Of a stretch of 64,000 bases of DNA, positions 42,565 through 54,612 are shown piece by piece. Every line of letters begins with the position of its first letter. The first letter of the stretch is position 1. Origin of the DNA: an uncultured Clostridia bacterium (GTDB taxonomy: Bacteria > Bacillota > Clostridia > Christensenellales > Borkfalkiaceae); assembly GCA_934271255.1 (NCBI GenBank), contig CAKQQS010000008.1, positions 23,462-87,461 on the forward strand, given 5' to 3'. The notes below the pieces were generated by a model. It made no database searches and was not told the DNA's origin. It saw only the letters and a list, made by a program, of their open reading frames with translations. The position numbers and the translations under genes are program-made.

Positions 42565-43930
42565 CTTTCGCCTTCAATACGAGTATTTTGTTATCTTTAA
42601 GCCCTATTATTCTCTCTTGCGATTGCAAGTATTCAGTCATTTCGCGGGTTATCTTGTCGCCTGCGATGAGTATGCAAAACTCTTCCGTTACGGACGATAC
42701 GTTGCGCGCGGCTATTCTTCCCGCGGCGTTGTCAAGAGTTACGTATTCGACGTTTTCGCTCGTTACCGTCGATATATACGATTTTTCTTTCTGCCCGAAC
42801 ACCACTTCTTTTCTGTCCGCGTAAGTGTGAGCGTATTTTCTTATCCGAAGCAACCTTTTAAGGTAAAACTCCAAATATTTCATGCTCATAACTCCCGTGA
42901 ACGGCGATAACCTGAACGCTATATATCTGCCGTCGCTGAACTCGGGGTATATGCGTTTTTGCCGCAAATATCTTTCGGCAAGATTAGTGGACACGTCCGC
43001 ACCTTTAAAGTCTAACACAAGACAAGTAAAGTCGGCGTTGTTCACCACGAAATAGTTTAAAGCGGAAAGTCTTTGTTTCAGCAAAAGCACTTCTTCTCTG
43101 AACTTTTCCGTTTTTTGCAAGCCCGTCGCGGACATATACGTTTCGGCGAACTCTATCGACGACATAATGCCGTAAGACGGCGTTTCGCATCTGAACAGAT
43201 TAACCGAATCTTTGACCTTTTCTATAAGATCCTGATTGCCGACGTTTACCAACACGCCCTGATTAAGACAAGGCATCGTTTTATACACGCCGTCTACCCA
43301 TATATCCGCGTATTTACCGCCGTAAACCGTTTGGTCGTCAAACCGAAAATGCGCGCCGTACGAACAGTCAAGCAACAAAAGTTTGTTGTTGTGGCTGACC
43401 GCTTCTCTCGCTTTCGCCAAATCTATCGCCATGCCGTATTTGTCGGGGTACGACAACAACACGCCTATCGCTTTTTTGTTGTTCGACTGCAACGCGTTTT
43501 TTATGTCGTCTACCGACGGGGGCAAAAGCATTCCGTGTTTAAAGTTCTGGTTTAAAATAATGGGCTCTATTCTGAAAAGTTTTAACGCGGCGTACACGAC
43601 GGGGTTCGCGTTTCTGTTTATGATAAGCGAACTGCCCTTGTCTTTTACGGCGTGAATCATGGAAAGTATGGCGGCGTTGATACCGTCCGTCATAAAATAA
43701 CTTTCCTTCGAGCCGAGTATTCTCGACACGACGCTTTGCGCTTTAAGTATTCTTTCTTTGGGTTCTTTGTAATTGTCCCCGAAAGGCATACCCGCGATGT
43801 CTTCGCGCGCTTCCTTGTAGCGTTTGCGCAAAACCTTATCTCTCTTGTTCAAAGGCGTGGAAAAGTTGAATATTTTCTTTCTTTTAAACGAGTCCATGCA
43901 GTTTTTCAAATAAAACTTCTGATTGTCCAT
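42554..43930 (-). CDS. Orn/Lys/Arg decarboxylase-like PLP protein (YaaO-type), divergent
   Basis: 458-residue fold-type I PLP protein in the position of Bacillus yaaO next to tmk. The major domain has DGINAAILSMIHA, LLLDCSYGAHFRFD (usual family pattern DEAHGAHF) and WVDGVYKTMPCLNQGVLV, where the PLP Lys would be the K in YKT (usual pattern SxHKTL..LTQ). The Asp of the pyridine ring and the Lys are kept, but the conserved His before the Lys and the first His of DEAHGAH are both Tyr. A C-terminal domain is present. Decarboxylase activity is therefore doubtful; another PLP reaction is possible. AAGGGA precedes the ATG. Confidence 0.8.
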   Translation of the reverse strand: MDNQKFYLKNCMDSFKRKKIFNFSTPLNKRDKVLRKRYKEAREDIAGMPFGDNYKEPKERILKAQSVVSRILGSKESYFMTDGINAAILSMIHAVKDKGSSLIINRNANPVVYAALKLFRIEPIILNQNFKHGMLLPPSVDDIKNALQSNNKKAIGVLLSYPDKYGMAIDLAKAREAVSHNNKLLLLDCSYGAHFRFDDQTVYGGKYADIWVDGVYKTMPCLNQGVLVNVGNQDLIEKVKDSVNLFRCETPSYGIMSSIEFAETYMSATGLQKTEKFREEVLLLKQRLSALNYFVVNNADFTCLVLDFKGADVSTNLAERYLRQKRIYPEFSDGRYIAFRLSPFTGVMSMKYLEFYLKRLLRIRKYAHTYADRKEVVFGQKEKSYISTVTSENVEYVTLDNAAGRIAARNVSSVTEEFCILIAGDKITREMTEYLQSQERIIGLKDNKILVLKAKDEG

Positions 43931-43954
43931 ATTTTCCCTTTATATCGCTTGCGA

Positions 43955-45076
43955 TTATGCCAAAATCGCGTCGCAATTCATATACGTATCGAATATATAT
44001 CTTAAAAAACTAACCGTTTCGTACTGCAAATCGGGTTGGTATCTTCTGTAATCGAACACGCATACCGTAACGCCGTCCGCGCCGCTGCTCGTTTCGGGAA
44101 TCGTTTCGTACACCCCGTTGTCCGAGTACACCTTGTAGTCTTCGCCGACGCGTCGGGTTTCTTTATATACGCGTTTGCCGCCGACGACGATTCTGTCTAT
44201 ACCGCCGAGATCTATTCCGTACGTCTTTAACGTTTCCTTTTCGTACGCTTCTTCGTAAGCCTTTTCTTTAAGGTTTCCGAAATACGAATACTCGAACTTT
44301 CTGTAATTCGCTCTGAGCGGATTCGTTTCAAACGTATAGATACCGTCCAAAGCATGCAGCACTTCGTATACCTTAATCGTATCGGTTTTAAGCCGAACAA
44401 GCCTTTCGACGTCCTTTTCCGCGCCGCTTTTATACTGCGCTTCCGTTTTATACGCGTTGTCTTTCTTTTTTCTTTTCTTGAACTTTTGCAACACTATATC
44501 GCGGTCTAATATTTCGTTTTCGGCGTCCGCTTTAAGTTCGGCTGCCAACGCGTCGAAATCCGTTATTTCGTCCGTTTTGTCGGCATATTTCGTCGTGAAC
44601 GACGCGTAGTAAGTCAAAGCGTCTTTCAAAAGTTTGTCTATATCGTATATCGAATACCCGTCCACCGTGGTTTGAAAACTGCCGAAAACGTATTCTTTTT
44701 TGTTTTCGCCTTCAAAGACTATTTCTCTTTTGACGGTGTTCTTGTCCAAAATCAAAATATCCCCTTCGTGCGTAGCCGCTCTCGTAGACATAAGTTGACC
44801 GATATACTTTTTTTCAAACGTGGTTACGTTAAGTTGCAACACGTCGTAAGAAAGCACTTTTTCTTTTTTAAGTTCGTCGTACAGTTTGTCCGAAGCGTTC
44901 CCCCTGACGGTAGCGTAAGTAAAGACGGAAAAGTCCTGCCCCGCAAGAAGCCTTGGCGCAAGCACGTCGAACAAAAGCACCCAAAAAAACACTGCCGCGG
45001 CAATCGCTCCGAGCATTTTTATCCAGTCGTACGCCCACATGTCGGCGAAACGTTTTTTCGTAATTTTATTATCCAT
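43955..45076 (-). CDS. Hypothetical single-pass membrane protein (373 aa)
   Basis: A basic N-terminus and one transmembrane helix (about 22-45, MLGAIAAAVFFWVLLFDVLA) are followed by an extracytoplasmic region with a charged helical stretch (FKKRKKKDNAYKTEAQYKSG) and a C-terminal VCVFDYRRYQPDLQYETVSF. No known family was recognised. There is no Shine-Dalgarno sequence before the ATG, which sits about 10 nt after the lysS terminator hairpin. It is the first gene before the PLP protein, tmk and holB. A transport or secretion role is possible but unsupported. Confidence 0.7.
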   Translation of the reverse strand: MDNKITKKRFADMWAYDWIKMLGAIAAAVFFWVLLFDVLAPRLLAGQDFSVFTYATVRGNASDKLYDELKKEKVLSYDVLQLNVTTFEKKYIGQLMSTRAATHEGDILILDKNTVKREIVFEGENKKEYVFGSFQTTVDGYSIYDIDKLLKDALTYYASFTTKYADKTDEITDFDALAAELKADAENEILDRDIVLQKFKKRKKKDNAYKTEAQYKSGAEKDVERLVRLKTDTIKVYEVLHALDGIYTFETNPLRANYRKFEYSYFGNLKEKAYEEAYEKETLKTYGIDLGGIDRIVVGGKRVYKETRRVGEDYKVYSDNGVYETIPETSSGADGVTVCVFDYRRYQPDLQYETVSFLRYIFDTYMNCDAILA

Positions 45077-45086
45077 ATAAAAATCT

Positions 45087-45118
45087 ATTGCCGATATCCG
45101 AAAACGGATATCGGCAAT
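45087..45118 (-). terminator. Intrinsic terminator after lysS
   Basis: Perfect 14-bp arms (45087-45100 and 45105-45118) with loop AAAA are followed on the minus strand by AGATTTTTATA. It ends just before the start of the next gene. Confidence 0.8.
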
Positions 45119-45126
45119 CTCCGTTA

Positions 45127-46632
45127 TCAGTTATTTTTAAGCGGTTTCATCGTCGGGAACAGCAATACGTCTCTTATAGTCGCGCTGTCCGTCAAAAGCA
45201 TAACGAGTCTGTCAAGTCCGAATCCTAATCCGCCCGTCGGGGGTAATCCGTATTCGAGCGCGGTGATGAAATCTTCGTCTACCTGCGCGTCTTTACCGCC
45301 CTGCGCTCTTTTCGCTTCGACTTGTTTCGTAAACCTTTCGAGTTGGTCTATCGGATCGTTAAGTTCCGAAAACGCGTTGCCCATTTCCCTTGCGGTAATG
45401 AAATACTCGAATCTTTCTGTGAACGCCTTGTCGTCTTTCTTTCTCTTAGCCAAAGGCGAGTTTTCTACGGGGTAATCGTAAATTATCGTCGGTTGAACGA
45501 GTTTTTCTTCTACGCACGCGTCGAAAAACGCGATTAAAACGTGTCCTTTCGTAGCCTTGTCTTCTTGTTCGACGGGAACGTTATGCGCCTTTGCGCAAGC
45601 GCGCGCCTGCTCGTCCGTTTCCCATTCGTAATAGTCGACTCCCGCGTACTTTTTAACCGCTTCCGCCATGGTAAGTCTTTCCCAAGGGGAACCCATATCT
45701 ATTTCTACGCCCTGATACGTTATCTTGTACGTGCCGCAAACTTTAAACGTGATTTCCTTGTACATTTTTTCAATCAAGTCCATCATATCTTTGTAGTCGC
45801 TGTACGCCTGATACATTTCTATCGACGTAAACTCGGGGTTGTGCGACGCGTCCATGCCTTCGTTTCTGAATATTCTGCCTACTTCGTATACCTTGTCGAA
45901 TCCGCCGACTATCAACCGTTTAAGGTAGAGTTCCGTTTCGATACGAAGATACATATCCATATCGAGCGTGTTGTGGTGCGTCTTGAACGGTCTTGCCGCC
46001 GCCCCTATTTCTATGGGCGTCAGAACGGGCGTGTCTACTTCGATGTATCCTAAATTATCAAGGTACTCTCTTATATACTTCAAAATCAACGACCGTTTTA
46101 TGAACGTTTGCTTGACTTCGGGATTAGCGATTAAATCGACGTATCTTTGACGATACCTTAAATCGGTATCTTTAAGCCCGTGATATTTTTCGGGGAGCGG
46201 AAGAAGCGATTTGGCAAGGAGAACAAAACCTTGCGCGTGAATGGATACTTCGCCCGTCTGCGTTTTGAAAACGTAACCCGTAACGCCTACTATGTCGCCT
46301 ATATCGTCTTCCTTGAATCCCTTGTACACGTCTTCGCCGACGTCGTCTCTGCGAATGTAAAACTGAATGGTGCCGTCGCCGTCGAGCAAATGCGAAAAAC
46401 TAGCCTTGCCCATAACTCGTTTAGAGAGTATTCTGCCCGCAACGGAAACCGTTTTTCCTTCGAGTTCGGAAAAATTATCGATGACTTCTTTGCTCGTGTG
46501 CGTTCTGCCGAACTTTACTATTTCAAAAGGATCTTTGCCTTGTTCCTGTAAGTTTTTGAGTTTTTCTCTTCTTACTCTTAAAATCTCGTTTAAATCCTGT
46601 TCGACCGCTTGTTGATTGTTTACGTTGTCCAT
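45127..46632 (-). CDS. lysS: Lysyl-tRNA synthetase, class II
   Basis: 501-residue class IIb synthetase that charges tRNA-Lys. The N-terminal OB-fold anticodon domain includes VSVAGRILSKRVMGKASFSH. Class II motif 1 lies near EVDTPVLTPIEIGAAARPF; motif 2 is VYEVGRIFRNEGMDASHNPE; motif 3 is GLPPTGGLGFGLDRLVMLL. Length is standard. GGGAG precedes the ATG. It follows greA by 14 nt and is transcribed from the same promoter. Confidence 0.98.
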   Translation of the reverse strand: MDNVNNQQAVEQDLNEILRVRREKLKNLQEQGKDPFEIVKFGRTHTSKEVIDNFSELEGKTVSVAGRILSKRVMGKASFSHLLDGDGTIQFYIRRDDVGEDVYKGFKEDDIGDIVGVTGYVFKTQTGEVSIHAQGFVLLAKSLLPLPEKYHGLKDTDLRYRQRYVDLIANPEVKQTFIKRSLILKYIREYLDNLGYIEVDTPVLTPIEIGAAARPFKTHHNTLDMDMYLRIETELYLKRLIVGGFDKVYEVGRIFRNEGMDASHNPEFTSIEMYQAYSDYKDMMDLIEKMYKEITFKVCGTYKITYQGVEIDMGSPWERLTMAEAVKKYAGVDYYEWETDEQARACAKAHNVPVEQEDKATKGHVLIAFFDACVEEKLVQPTIIYDYPVENSPLAKRKKDDKAFTERFEYFITAREMGNAFSELNDPIDQLERFTKQVEAKRAQGGKDAQVDEDFITALEYGLPPTGGLGFGLDRLVMLLTDSATIRDVLLFPTMKPLKNN

Positions 46633-46646
46633 TGTCTGCTCCCGAA

Positions 46647-47123
46647 TTATTTTATGCTTTTAACCGTTATGTCGTATCTGAAATTGTTAGGCGCTTCAAC
46701 CGTTACTTTTTCGCCTTTCTTTTTACCTAAAAGCGCTTTGCCGATAGGCGACTCGTTGGAAATCTTTACGGGAACGCTGTTGATGTCCGCTTCCGTAGTA
46801 CCCGTAATCTGATAAACGCTTTCTTCGCCTAAATCTTCGTCGAAAACGGTTACTACCGAGCCGATCGTAACTATTCCCGTCTTTTTATCGCTTTCGTCGA
46901 TAATCGTCGCTCTTTTCAGTTTGTCTTCGATTTCTAAAATCTTGCCTTCTATCTGAGCCTGTTCGTTTTTAGCCGCGTCGTATTCCGCGTTTTCCGAAAG
47001 GTCGCCTTGCGATCTCGCAAACTTGATTCTTTCGATTATCTCGGGACGTTTAACGAGTTTTAACTCTTCGAGTTCCTTTTTTAATTCTTCAAACCCTTCT
47101 TTACTTAAAATTACTTCTTCCAT
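46647..47123 (-). CDS. greA: Transcription elongation factor GreA
   Basis: 158 residues: an N-terminal coiled-coil (FEELKKELEELKLVKRPEII, DLSENAEYDAAKNEQ) whose tip reaches the RNA polymerase active site to stimulate cleavage of backtracked RNA, and a C-terminal FKBP-like domain (ESPIGKALLGKKKGEKVTVE). The acidic tip residues of the DLSENAEYD loop are present. GGAGG precedes the ATG. It is the first gene of the greA-lysS operon. Confidence 0.97.
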   Translation of the reverse strand: MEEVILSKEGFEELKKELEELKLVKRPEIIERIKFARSQGDLSENAEYDAAKNEQAQIEGKILEIEDKLKRATIIDESDKKTGIVTIGSVVTVFDEDLGEESVYQITGTTEADINSVPVKISNESPIGKALLGKKKGEKVTVEAPNNFRYDITVKSIK

Positions 47124-47221
47124 TATATCCTCCGATTACTTACGCTATAAATCTATACGCGAAAGACCGCTCTTTGCTTCGGACGATTTATAGTTACAGT
47201 TATTCATTATAATACTTATGT

Positions 47222-47250
47222 ATTATACCCGAAAACCACCCCGTTGTCAA
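47222..47250 (-). promoter_or_regulatory. Consensus sigma-A promoter of greA-lysS
   Basis: TTGACA (47245-47250), 17 nt and TATAAT (47222-47227). Both boxes are perfect. The leader before greA is about 90 nt. Confidence 0.92.
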
Positions 47251-47280
47251 GAAACTTTTTCAAATACTTGAAAAGGACGG

Positions 47281-47310
47281 AAAAACGGCGCGGTTTTCCG
47301 CCGCGCCGTA
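47281..47310 (-). terminator. Intrinsic terminator of the DUF1540 gene
   Basis: The stem ACGGCGCGG/CCGCGCCGT (47285-47293 with 47301-47309) is followed by TTTTT on the minus strand. A second perfect hairpin (GGCTCGGA/TCCGAGCC, 47347-47366) precedes it without a T-run. Confidence 0.85.
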
Positions 47311-47385
47311 ATATTTTGTTCGGCTTTTCGCCGTTTCGCGATATTCGGCTCGGATTAATCCGAGCCGTCAACGTTTAACCCGCGT

Positions 47386-47535
47386 TTATTTGCGGAAAAA
47401 ACTTCCGCAACAGGTACAACTTTCGCTCCCGCAAGTAACTTTGATTTTGTCCAACTTACAGTTGCAACCGCAGTTATGCGCGCATTCGTGAACGTCGCAT
47501 TCGACGCCGTAGTTTTTGTTCGTTTCAAACTCCAT
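47386..47535 (-). CDS. DUF1540 small cysteine-rich protein (49 aa)
   Basis: 49 residues with nine Cys: VECDVHECAHNC, GCNCKLDKIKVTCGS, CTCCGSF. The spacing, ending in CxCCGSF, matches DUF1540, small metal-binding-like proteins of Clostridia with no proven function. AAAGGAG precedes the ATG. It is monocistronic, with its own promoter and terminator. Confidence 0.88.
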   Translation of the reverse strand: MEFETNKNYGVECDVHECAHNCGCNCKLDKIKVTCGSESCTCCGSFFRK

Positions 47536-47549
47536 AATAAAAAATCTCC

Positions 47550-47584
47550 TTTCGGGGTTCACCCAAATAAAGTTTGCCCCGAAA
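47550..47584 (-). promoter_or_regulatory. Leader hairpin abutting the DUF1540 ribosome site
   Basis: TTTCGGGG (47550-47557 on plus) pairs with CCCCGAAA (47577-47584). In the minus transcript the downstream arm ends directly at the AGGAG, so folding could limit ribosome access. Confidence 0.45.
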
Positions 47585-47675
47585 AGAGAAAAATATAACT
47601 ATCGTTTTTTAAAATCGCGGATTTTCGGGTAATCTTTTCCCTAAAACCCTTTAATTGTTCTATATACTATATCAT

Positions 47676-47703
47676 ATTATACCACTTTGTTTTTTTAAAG
47701 CAA
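47676..47703 (-). promoter_or_regulatory. Promoter of the DUF1540 gene
   Basis: TTGCTT (47698-47703), a 16-nt spacer and TATAAT (47676-47681). The leader would be about 135 nt. Confidence 0.6.
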
Positions 47704-47738
47704 GCGATTTAGTAAAATACTATAATTATTATCAGCAG

Positions 47739-47767
47739 TTGACAAATAAAACGATTTATAGTAAAAT
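47739..47767 (+). promoter_or_regulatory. Promoter of the rplI operon
   Basis: TTGACA (47739-47744), a 17-nt spacer and TAAAAT (47762-47767). AAGGAG follows before the ATG at 47790. Confidence 0.88.
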
Positions 47768-47789
47768 GTATATTTAAGGAGAATATGTT

Positions 47790-48230
47790 ATGAAAGTTAT
47801 TTTGCTTAAAGACGTTAAAGGCACCGGAAAAAAAGACGATATTGTCGAAGCAAGCGACGGGTTCGCAACTAATTTTTTGTTAAAAAAAGGTCTTGCCGTT
47901 CCCGCTTCCAAACAAGCGGTGAACGAAAACGTTCAAAAGAAAGAAGCCGCGGCGTTCCATAAAGAAGAACAAAGAAAAGCAGACAAGGAACTCGGCGATA
48001 AACTTAAAGGACAATCGGTGGTCGTTAAGGTTAAATCGGGCGAAAACGGTAAAATATTCGGCAGTATCACCAACAAGGAAATAGCCGAACAACTCAAAAC
48101 TATGGGCTACGATATAGAAAAGAAAAAAATAATCGTACCCGCGCCTATCAAAAATACCGGCGTTTACGATATTTCCGTAAGAATATCCGCCGAAGTTACG
48201 ACTAATATAAAGGTAGAAATCGTTAAGTGA
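47790..48230 (+). CDS. rplI: 50S ribosomal protein L9
   Basis: 146 residues. The N-terminal RNA-binding domain (MKVILLKDVKGTGKKDDIVE, SDGFATNFLLKKGLAVPAS) is followed by the long connecting helix rich in Lys/Glu and the C-terminal domain (KSGENGKIFGSITNKEIAEQ, ISAEVTTNIKVEIVK). A second ATG 6 nt upstream is too close to the AAGGAG. It is co-transcribed with the downstream membrane protein gene, with overlapping stop and start codons. Confidence 0.98.
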   Translation: MKVILLKDVKGTGKKDDIVEASDGFATNFLLKKGLAVPASKQAVNENVQKKEAAAFHKEEQRKADKELGDKLKGQSVVVKVKSGENGKIFGSITNKEIAEQLKTMGYDIEKKKIIVPAPIKNTGVYDISVRISAEVTTNIKVEIVK

Positions 48231-49552
48231 AGCCGCGTGATGACTCACAATTGAATAACGATTCGCGAATAAACTCCGACGAGTTACGCTCCGTAACCGA
48301 CAATCAGGAAAACGACGCTGCGATAACCGACGAACAAACAAGCGGCGTTGAAACGGACGAGCAAACGAGCAATACCGACGTTCAAGCGAACGACGTTGCA
48401 ACGGACAATCAAGACAACGGGCAGACGGGCGCGTTTATAGAACCGCCGAAGCCGTTGACGTCGATTAAAGAAGAACGCGATAAAAAGAAAAAGTGGTTAA
48501 AAATACTTGCAACCTGTTTGTTTATAGGCATAATCGCGGGGACTATCATCTACACCGCTATACACGATTTTGCGGGCGAGAAGGTAGATTTCGGCGAAAT
48601 TATGTCGCTTATCGGCGAACACTGGTATTATCTTTTGGTGCTTGTTGGGTTGTTCCTTTCTATGCACCTTTTAGAAGGTATAAAAATCTCGATAATGTTG
48701 CACAAAACGACGGGGAAGTTTTCTTTTATTAAAGGGTTGAACTGCGCCGTGCTGGGCAAGTATTACGATTACGTTACCCCGCTCGGAAGCGGCGGACAGC
48801 CTTTTCAGATGTACTATTTAGGCACGCACGGGGTACCCGTAGGACCTGCGGGCGCTATTCCTATCAGTTGTTTTTTCTTAACGCAATTTTCGTTTTTCGC
48901 GTTTGCGTTGGTTTCTTTCATCATGGGCACGTCGCTCGTACCCGTAAGCATTAAGATAGTCGCTTATTTCGGCGCGGTGTTTTACATTATAGTACCCTTG
49001 TTTTTGGTAATATTTTCGTTTATGCCCAAAGCGGGATATAAAGTCATCGCGTTCGGCGTTAAAATCCTTACTAAAATCAAGATTTGCAAAAAGCCCGAAA
49101 AGTGGATTGAAAAAGGCAACGCGGCTATCGATAACAACAAAAAGAATCTGGCTATCATTTCTAAATCTAAAATGATTATTCCGTGCTTTTTGCTCTCCCT
49201 TTTATATATGCTCGCGCAATGCTCGATGCCCTATTTCACCTTGCTCCTGTTCGGCGAAAACGCGACGGGCGTTACGGTGTCTTTCGCAAGTTACGTCGAA
49301 ATAACGAAGGTTACTTTCTTTATTTATTCGGCGATAACGTTTATACCCACCCCTGGCAACTCGGGAGCGGCGGACGGAACGTTCTACGGTCTGTTCAAAT
49401 CGATTTTGCCCGTTGCGGGCTCTTGTTTCATCGGTATGACGATTTGGAGAATGTTCAGTTTCTATATGTTCCTTTTGTTCGGCGTGGCTTTTTCCGTCGG
49501 AATCAAAATCAATCAAATAAAAAAGAACAAAAAAGAAAAATTATTAAAATAA
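48227..49552 (+). CDS. Flippase-like integral membrane protein (MprF N-terminal/UPF0104 type)
   Basis: 441 residues. The probable start is GTG at 48227, overlapping the rplI stop as GTGA. The first 85 residues are polar and acidic, with a Thr/Asp/Gln pattern (TDEQTSGVETDEQTSN), then about eight transmembrane helices. Family features: LGKYYDYVTPLGSGGQPFQM, VEITKVTFFIYSAITFIPTP and GNSGAADGTFYGLF, the conserved loops of lysylphosphatidylglycerol-synthase flippase-like domains. The soluble synthase domain is absent, so it may flip or transport a lipid made elsewhere. Exact substrate unknown. Confidence 0.85.
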   Translation: MKPRDDSQLNNDSRINSDELRSVTDNQENDAAITDEQTSGVETDEQTSNTDVQANDVATDNQDNGQTGAFIEPPKPLTSIKEERDKKKKWLKILATCLFIGIIAGTIIYTAIHDFAGEKVDFGEIMSLIGEHWYYLLVLVGLFLSMHLLEGIKISIMLHKTTGKFSFIKGLNCAVLGKYYDYVTPLGSGGQPFQMYYLGTHGVPVGPAGAIPISCFFLTQFSFFAFALVSFIMGTSLVPVSIKIVAYFGAVFYIIVPLFLVIFSFMPKAGYKVIAFGVKILTKIKICKKPEKWIEKGNAAIDNNKKNLAIISKSKMIIPCFLLSLLYMLAQCSMPYFTLLLFGENATGVTVSFASYVEITKVTFFIYSAITFIPTPGNSGAADGTFYGLFKSILPVAGSCFIGMTIWRMFSFYMFLLFGVAFSVGIKINQIKKNKKEKLLK

Positions 49553-49578
49553 CTTGTACGGGTTTTGCCCGAAAAACT

Positions 49579-49616
49579 CACGGCGAGCAATTTTTATTGC
49601 TCGCCGTGTATTTTTT
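49579..49616 (+). terminator. Intrinsic terminator of the rplI operon
   Basis: A 12-bp perfect stem (49579-49590 with 49597-49608) is followed by TATTTTTT. Confidence 0.88.
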
Positions 49617-49656
49617 ATTTAAACTTTGTCGCGTCGCCTTTTTTCGTTTGCCGACG

Positions 49657-50511
49657 TTATACTTCAAAATATCTGACGTATCTTTTTACCGATTTCGTCG
49701 CGCCGACGGGGACTTTGAACGCGCCGTCTTTTTTGCTCATCTCGACGCTTGCGCCGTTTTCTTTGTCGGGCAGGTTGCTCCAAGGCTCTATGCAAATCAT
49801 CTCGGAGCCTTCGGGGTGCCATAACAATAAATTAGAGTAATCTTCAAACCCCACTTCTACGCATTTGCGGTCGGCGGCGTTTATAAGGGTAACTTTTCTC
49901 GAATTGACGTTGCCGAAAACGACGGTGTTTGAGTTTTCCAGCAATGCAACGGGCATCTTCAACGTTTTGCCGTAACCTATGTTGACTTTGCCGTCTTTGA
50001 CTTTTCCTTCGCCGTTCAGCAATATATTGTCAAAACTTTCGTCCTTTTCAAACTCTAACCGATACCCGTCGAGCGCGCCGAACGTGTTGAAAGAGTCGTG
50101 TCCGCCGCACGCAAAGTACACGTCTTTATCGTCTGCGTTCTCCACCTTATACTCTACGGCAATCGTCGTGTCGATAAGCGTATAAACGACGTATAGTCGG
50201 AACTTAAAGGGATAATCTTTAAGGGTGTCGGCGTTATAGTCTAACCTGAACACCGCCTTATCGTCCGTTTTTTCGGCAATTTCAAACTCGCTTTTTCTTG
50301 CGAAGCCGTGTCTGGGACGAGCGTAGGAAACGCCGTTTACGAACACTTCGTAAAGTCCCGCGTACGGGAACAATACGGGCGCGTGCCCCGCCCACGATCC
50401 GTTGTCGTTTTGCCAACTGCGTTCTTTACCGAACGCGATTACGCTTGTCATTTCCGCTCCGAGCGTGCTGAACGTTGCTTTTATTTTGTCGTTATTCAAT
50501 TCGATTGTCAT
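49657..50511 (-). CDS. Aldose 1-epimerase family protein (LacX-like mutarotase)
   Basis: 284-residue cytosolic galactose-mutarotase-fold protein. The start ELNNDKIKATFSTLGAEMTS, then APVLFPYAGLYE, PRHGFARKSEFE with a likely catalytic His, ACGGHDSFNTFG with the second His, and LLLWHPEGSEMICIEPW define the family. It would interconvert alpha and beta anomers of an aldose. AAGGAT precedes the ATG. It is not linked to the sugar operons but could serve their hexoses. Confidence 0.9.
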   Translation of the reverse strand: MTIELNNDKIKATFSTLGAEMTSVIAFGKERSWQNDNGSWAGHAPVLFPYAGLYEVFVNGVSYARPRHGFARKSEFEIAEKTDDKAVFRLDYNADTLKDYPFKFRLYVVYTLIDTTIAVEYKVENADDKDVYFACGGHDSFNTFGALDGYRLEFEKDESFDNILLNGEGKVKDGKVNIGYGKTLKMPVALLENSNTVVFGNVNSRKVTLINAADRKCVEVGFEDYSNLLLWHPEGSEMICIEPWSNLPDKENGASVEMSKKDGAFKVPVGATKSVKRYVRYFEV

Positions 50512-50556
50512 AATTATCCTTACCGTTTGCGTCGCCCTTTTACGGGCGATACTAAA

Positions 50557-50754
50557 TTATTTTTCTTTGTAATACAACATGCAATGGCAATATCCTTCGT
50601 AGTTCGGATCGGCAATCTGCTCTCTGAACTCTTTGCACATACATTTGTTTTCTTCTTTTTTACCTACTCGGCACGGGCAGTAGCCGTCTTTTGCTTTCAA
50701 ACCCGCCTGAACTGTTTTTACTACTTCTTCGTTTTCGTTAAGTCTTATTTTCAT
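50557..50754 (-). CDS. Small FTR-catalytic-domain-like Fe-S/thiol protein (65 aa)
   Basis: The ATG at 50754 has AAGGG 8 nt upstream; an in-frame GTG at 50763 would add three residues. Six Cys occur as CPC (26-28), CMC (38-40) and CHC (56-58), in GYCPCRVGKKEENKCMC and EGYCHCMLYYK. This is the CPC/CxC/CHC signature of the ferredoxin:thioredoxin reductase catalytic chain, which holds a [4Fe-4S] cluster beside a redox disulfide. It is shorter than plant-type chains and no variable subunit is nearby. It has its own promoter. A role in ferredoxin-linked thiol redox is inferred. Confidence 0.82.
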   Translation of the reverse strand: MKIRLNENEEVVKTVQAGLKAKDGYCPCRVGKKEENKCMCKEFREQIADPNYEGYCHCMLYYKEK

Positions 50755-50771
50755 ATTATTCACCCTTATTC

Positions 50772-50800
50772 AGTATAACACTTTACACGCGGTTTTTCAA
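50772..50800 (-). promoter_or_regulatory. Promoter of the FTR-like gene
   Basis: TTGAAA (50795-50800), a 17-nt spacer and TATACT (50772-50777), directly after the rpoC terminator. Confidence 0.72.
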
Positions 50801-50804
50801 CAAA

Positions 50805-50830
50805 AAATCCCGATTTTTCAATCGGGATTT
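50805..50830 (-). terminator. Intrinsic terminator of rpoBC
   Basis: An 11-bp stem (50805-50815 with 50820-50830), loop TTTC, is followed on the minus strand by a T-run. Confidence 0.88.
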
Positions 50831-50836
50831 CGTTAA

Positions 50837-54595
<3,759 letters not shown>

Positions 54596-54612
54596 TATCA
54601 ATTACCTCCCTA

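Noticed and set aside
45101..46632. T-box or lysine riboswitch ahead of lysS
   Set aside because: lysS follows greA by 14 nt with no leader, and no T-box motif was seen upstream of greA.
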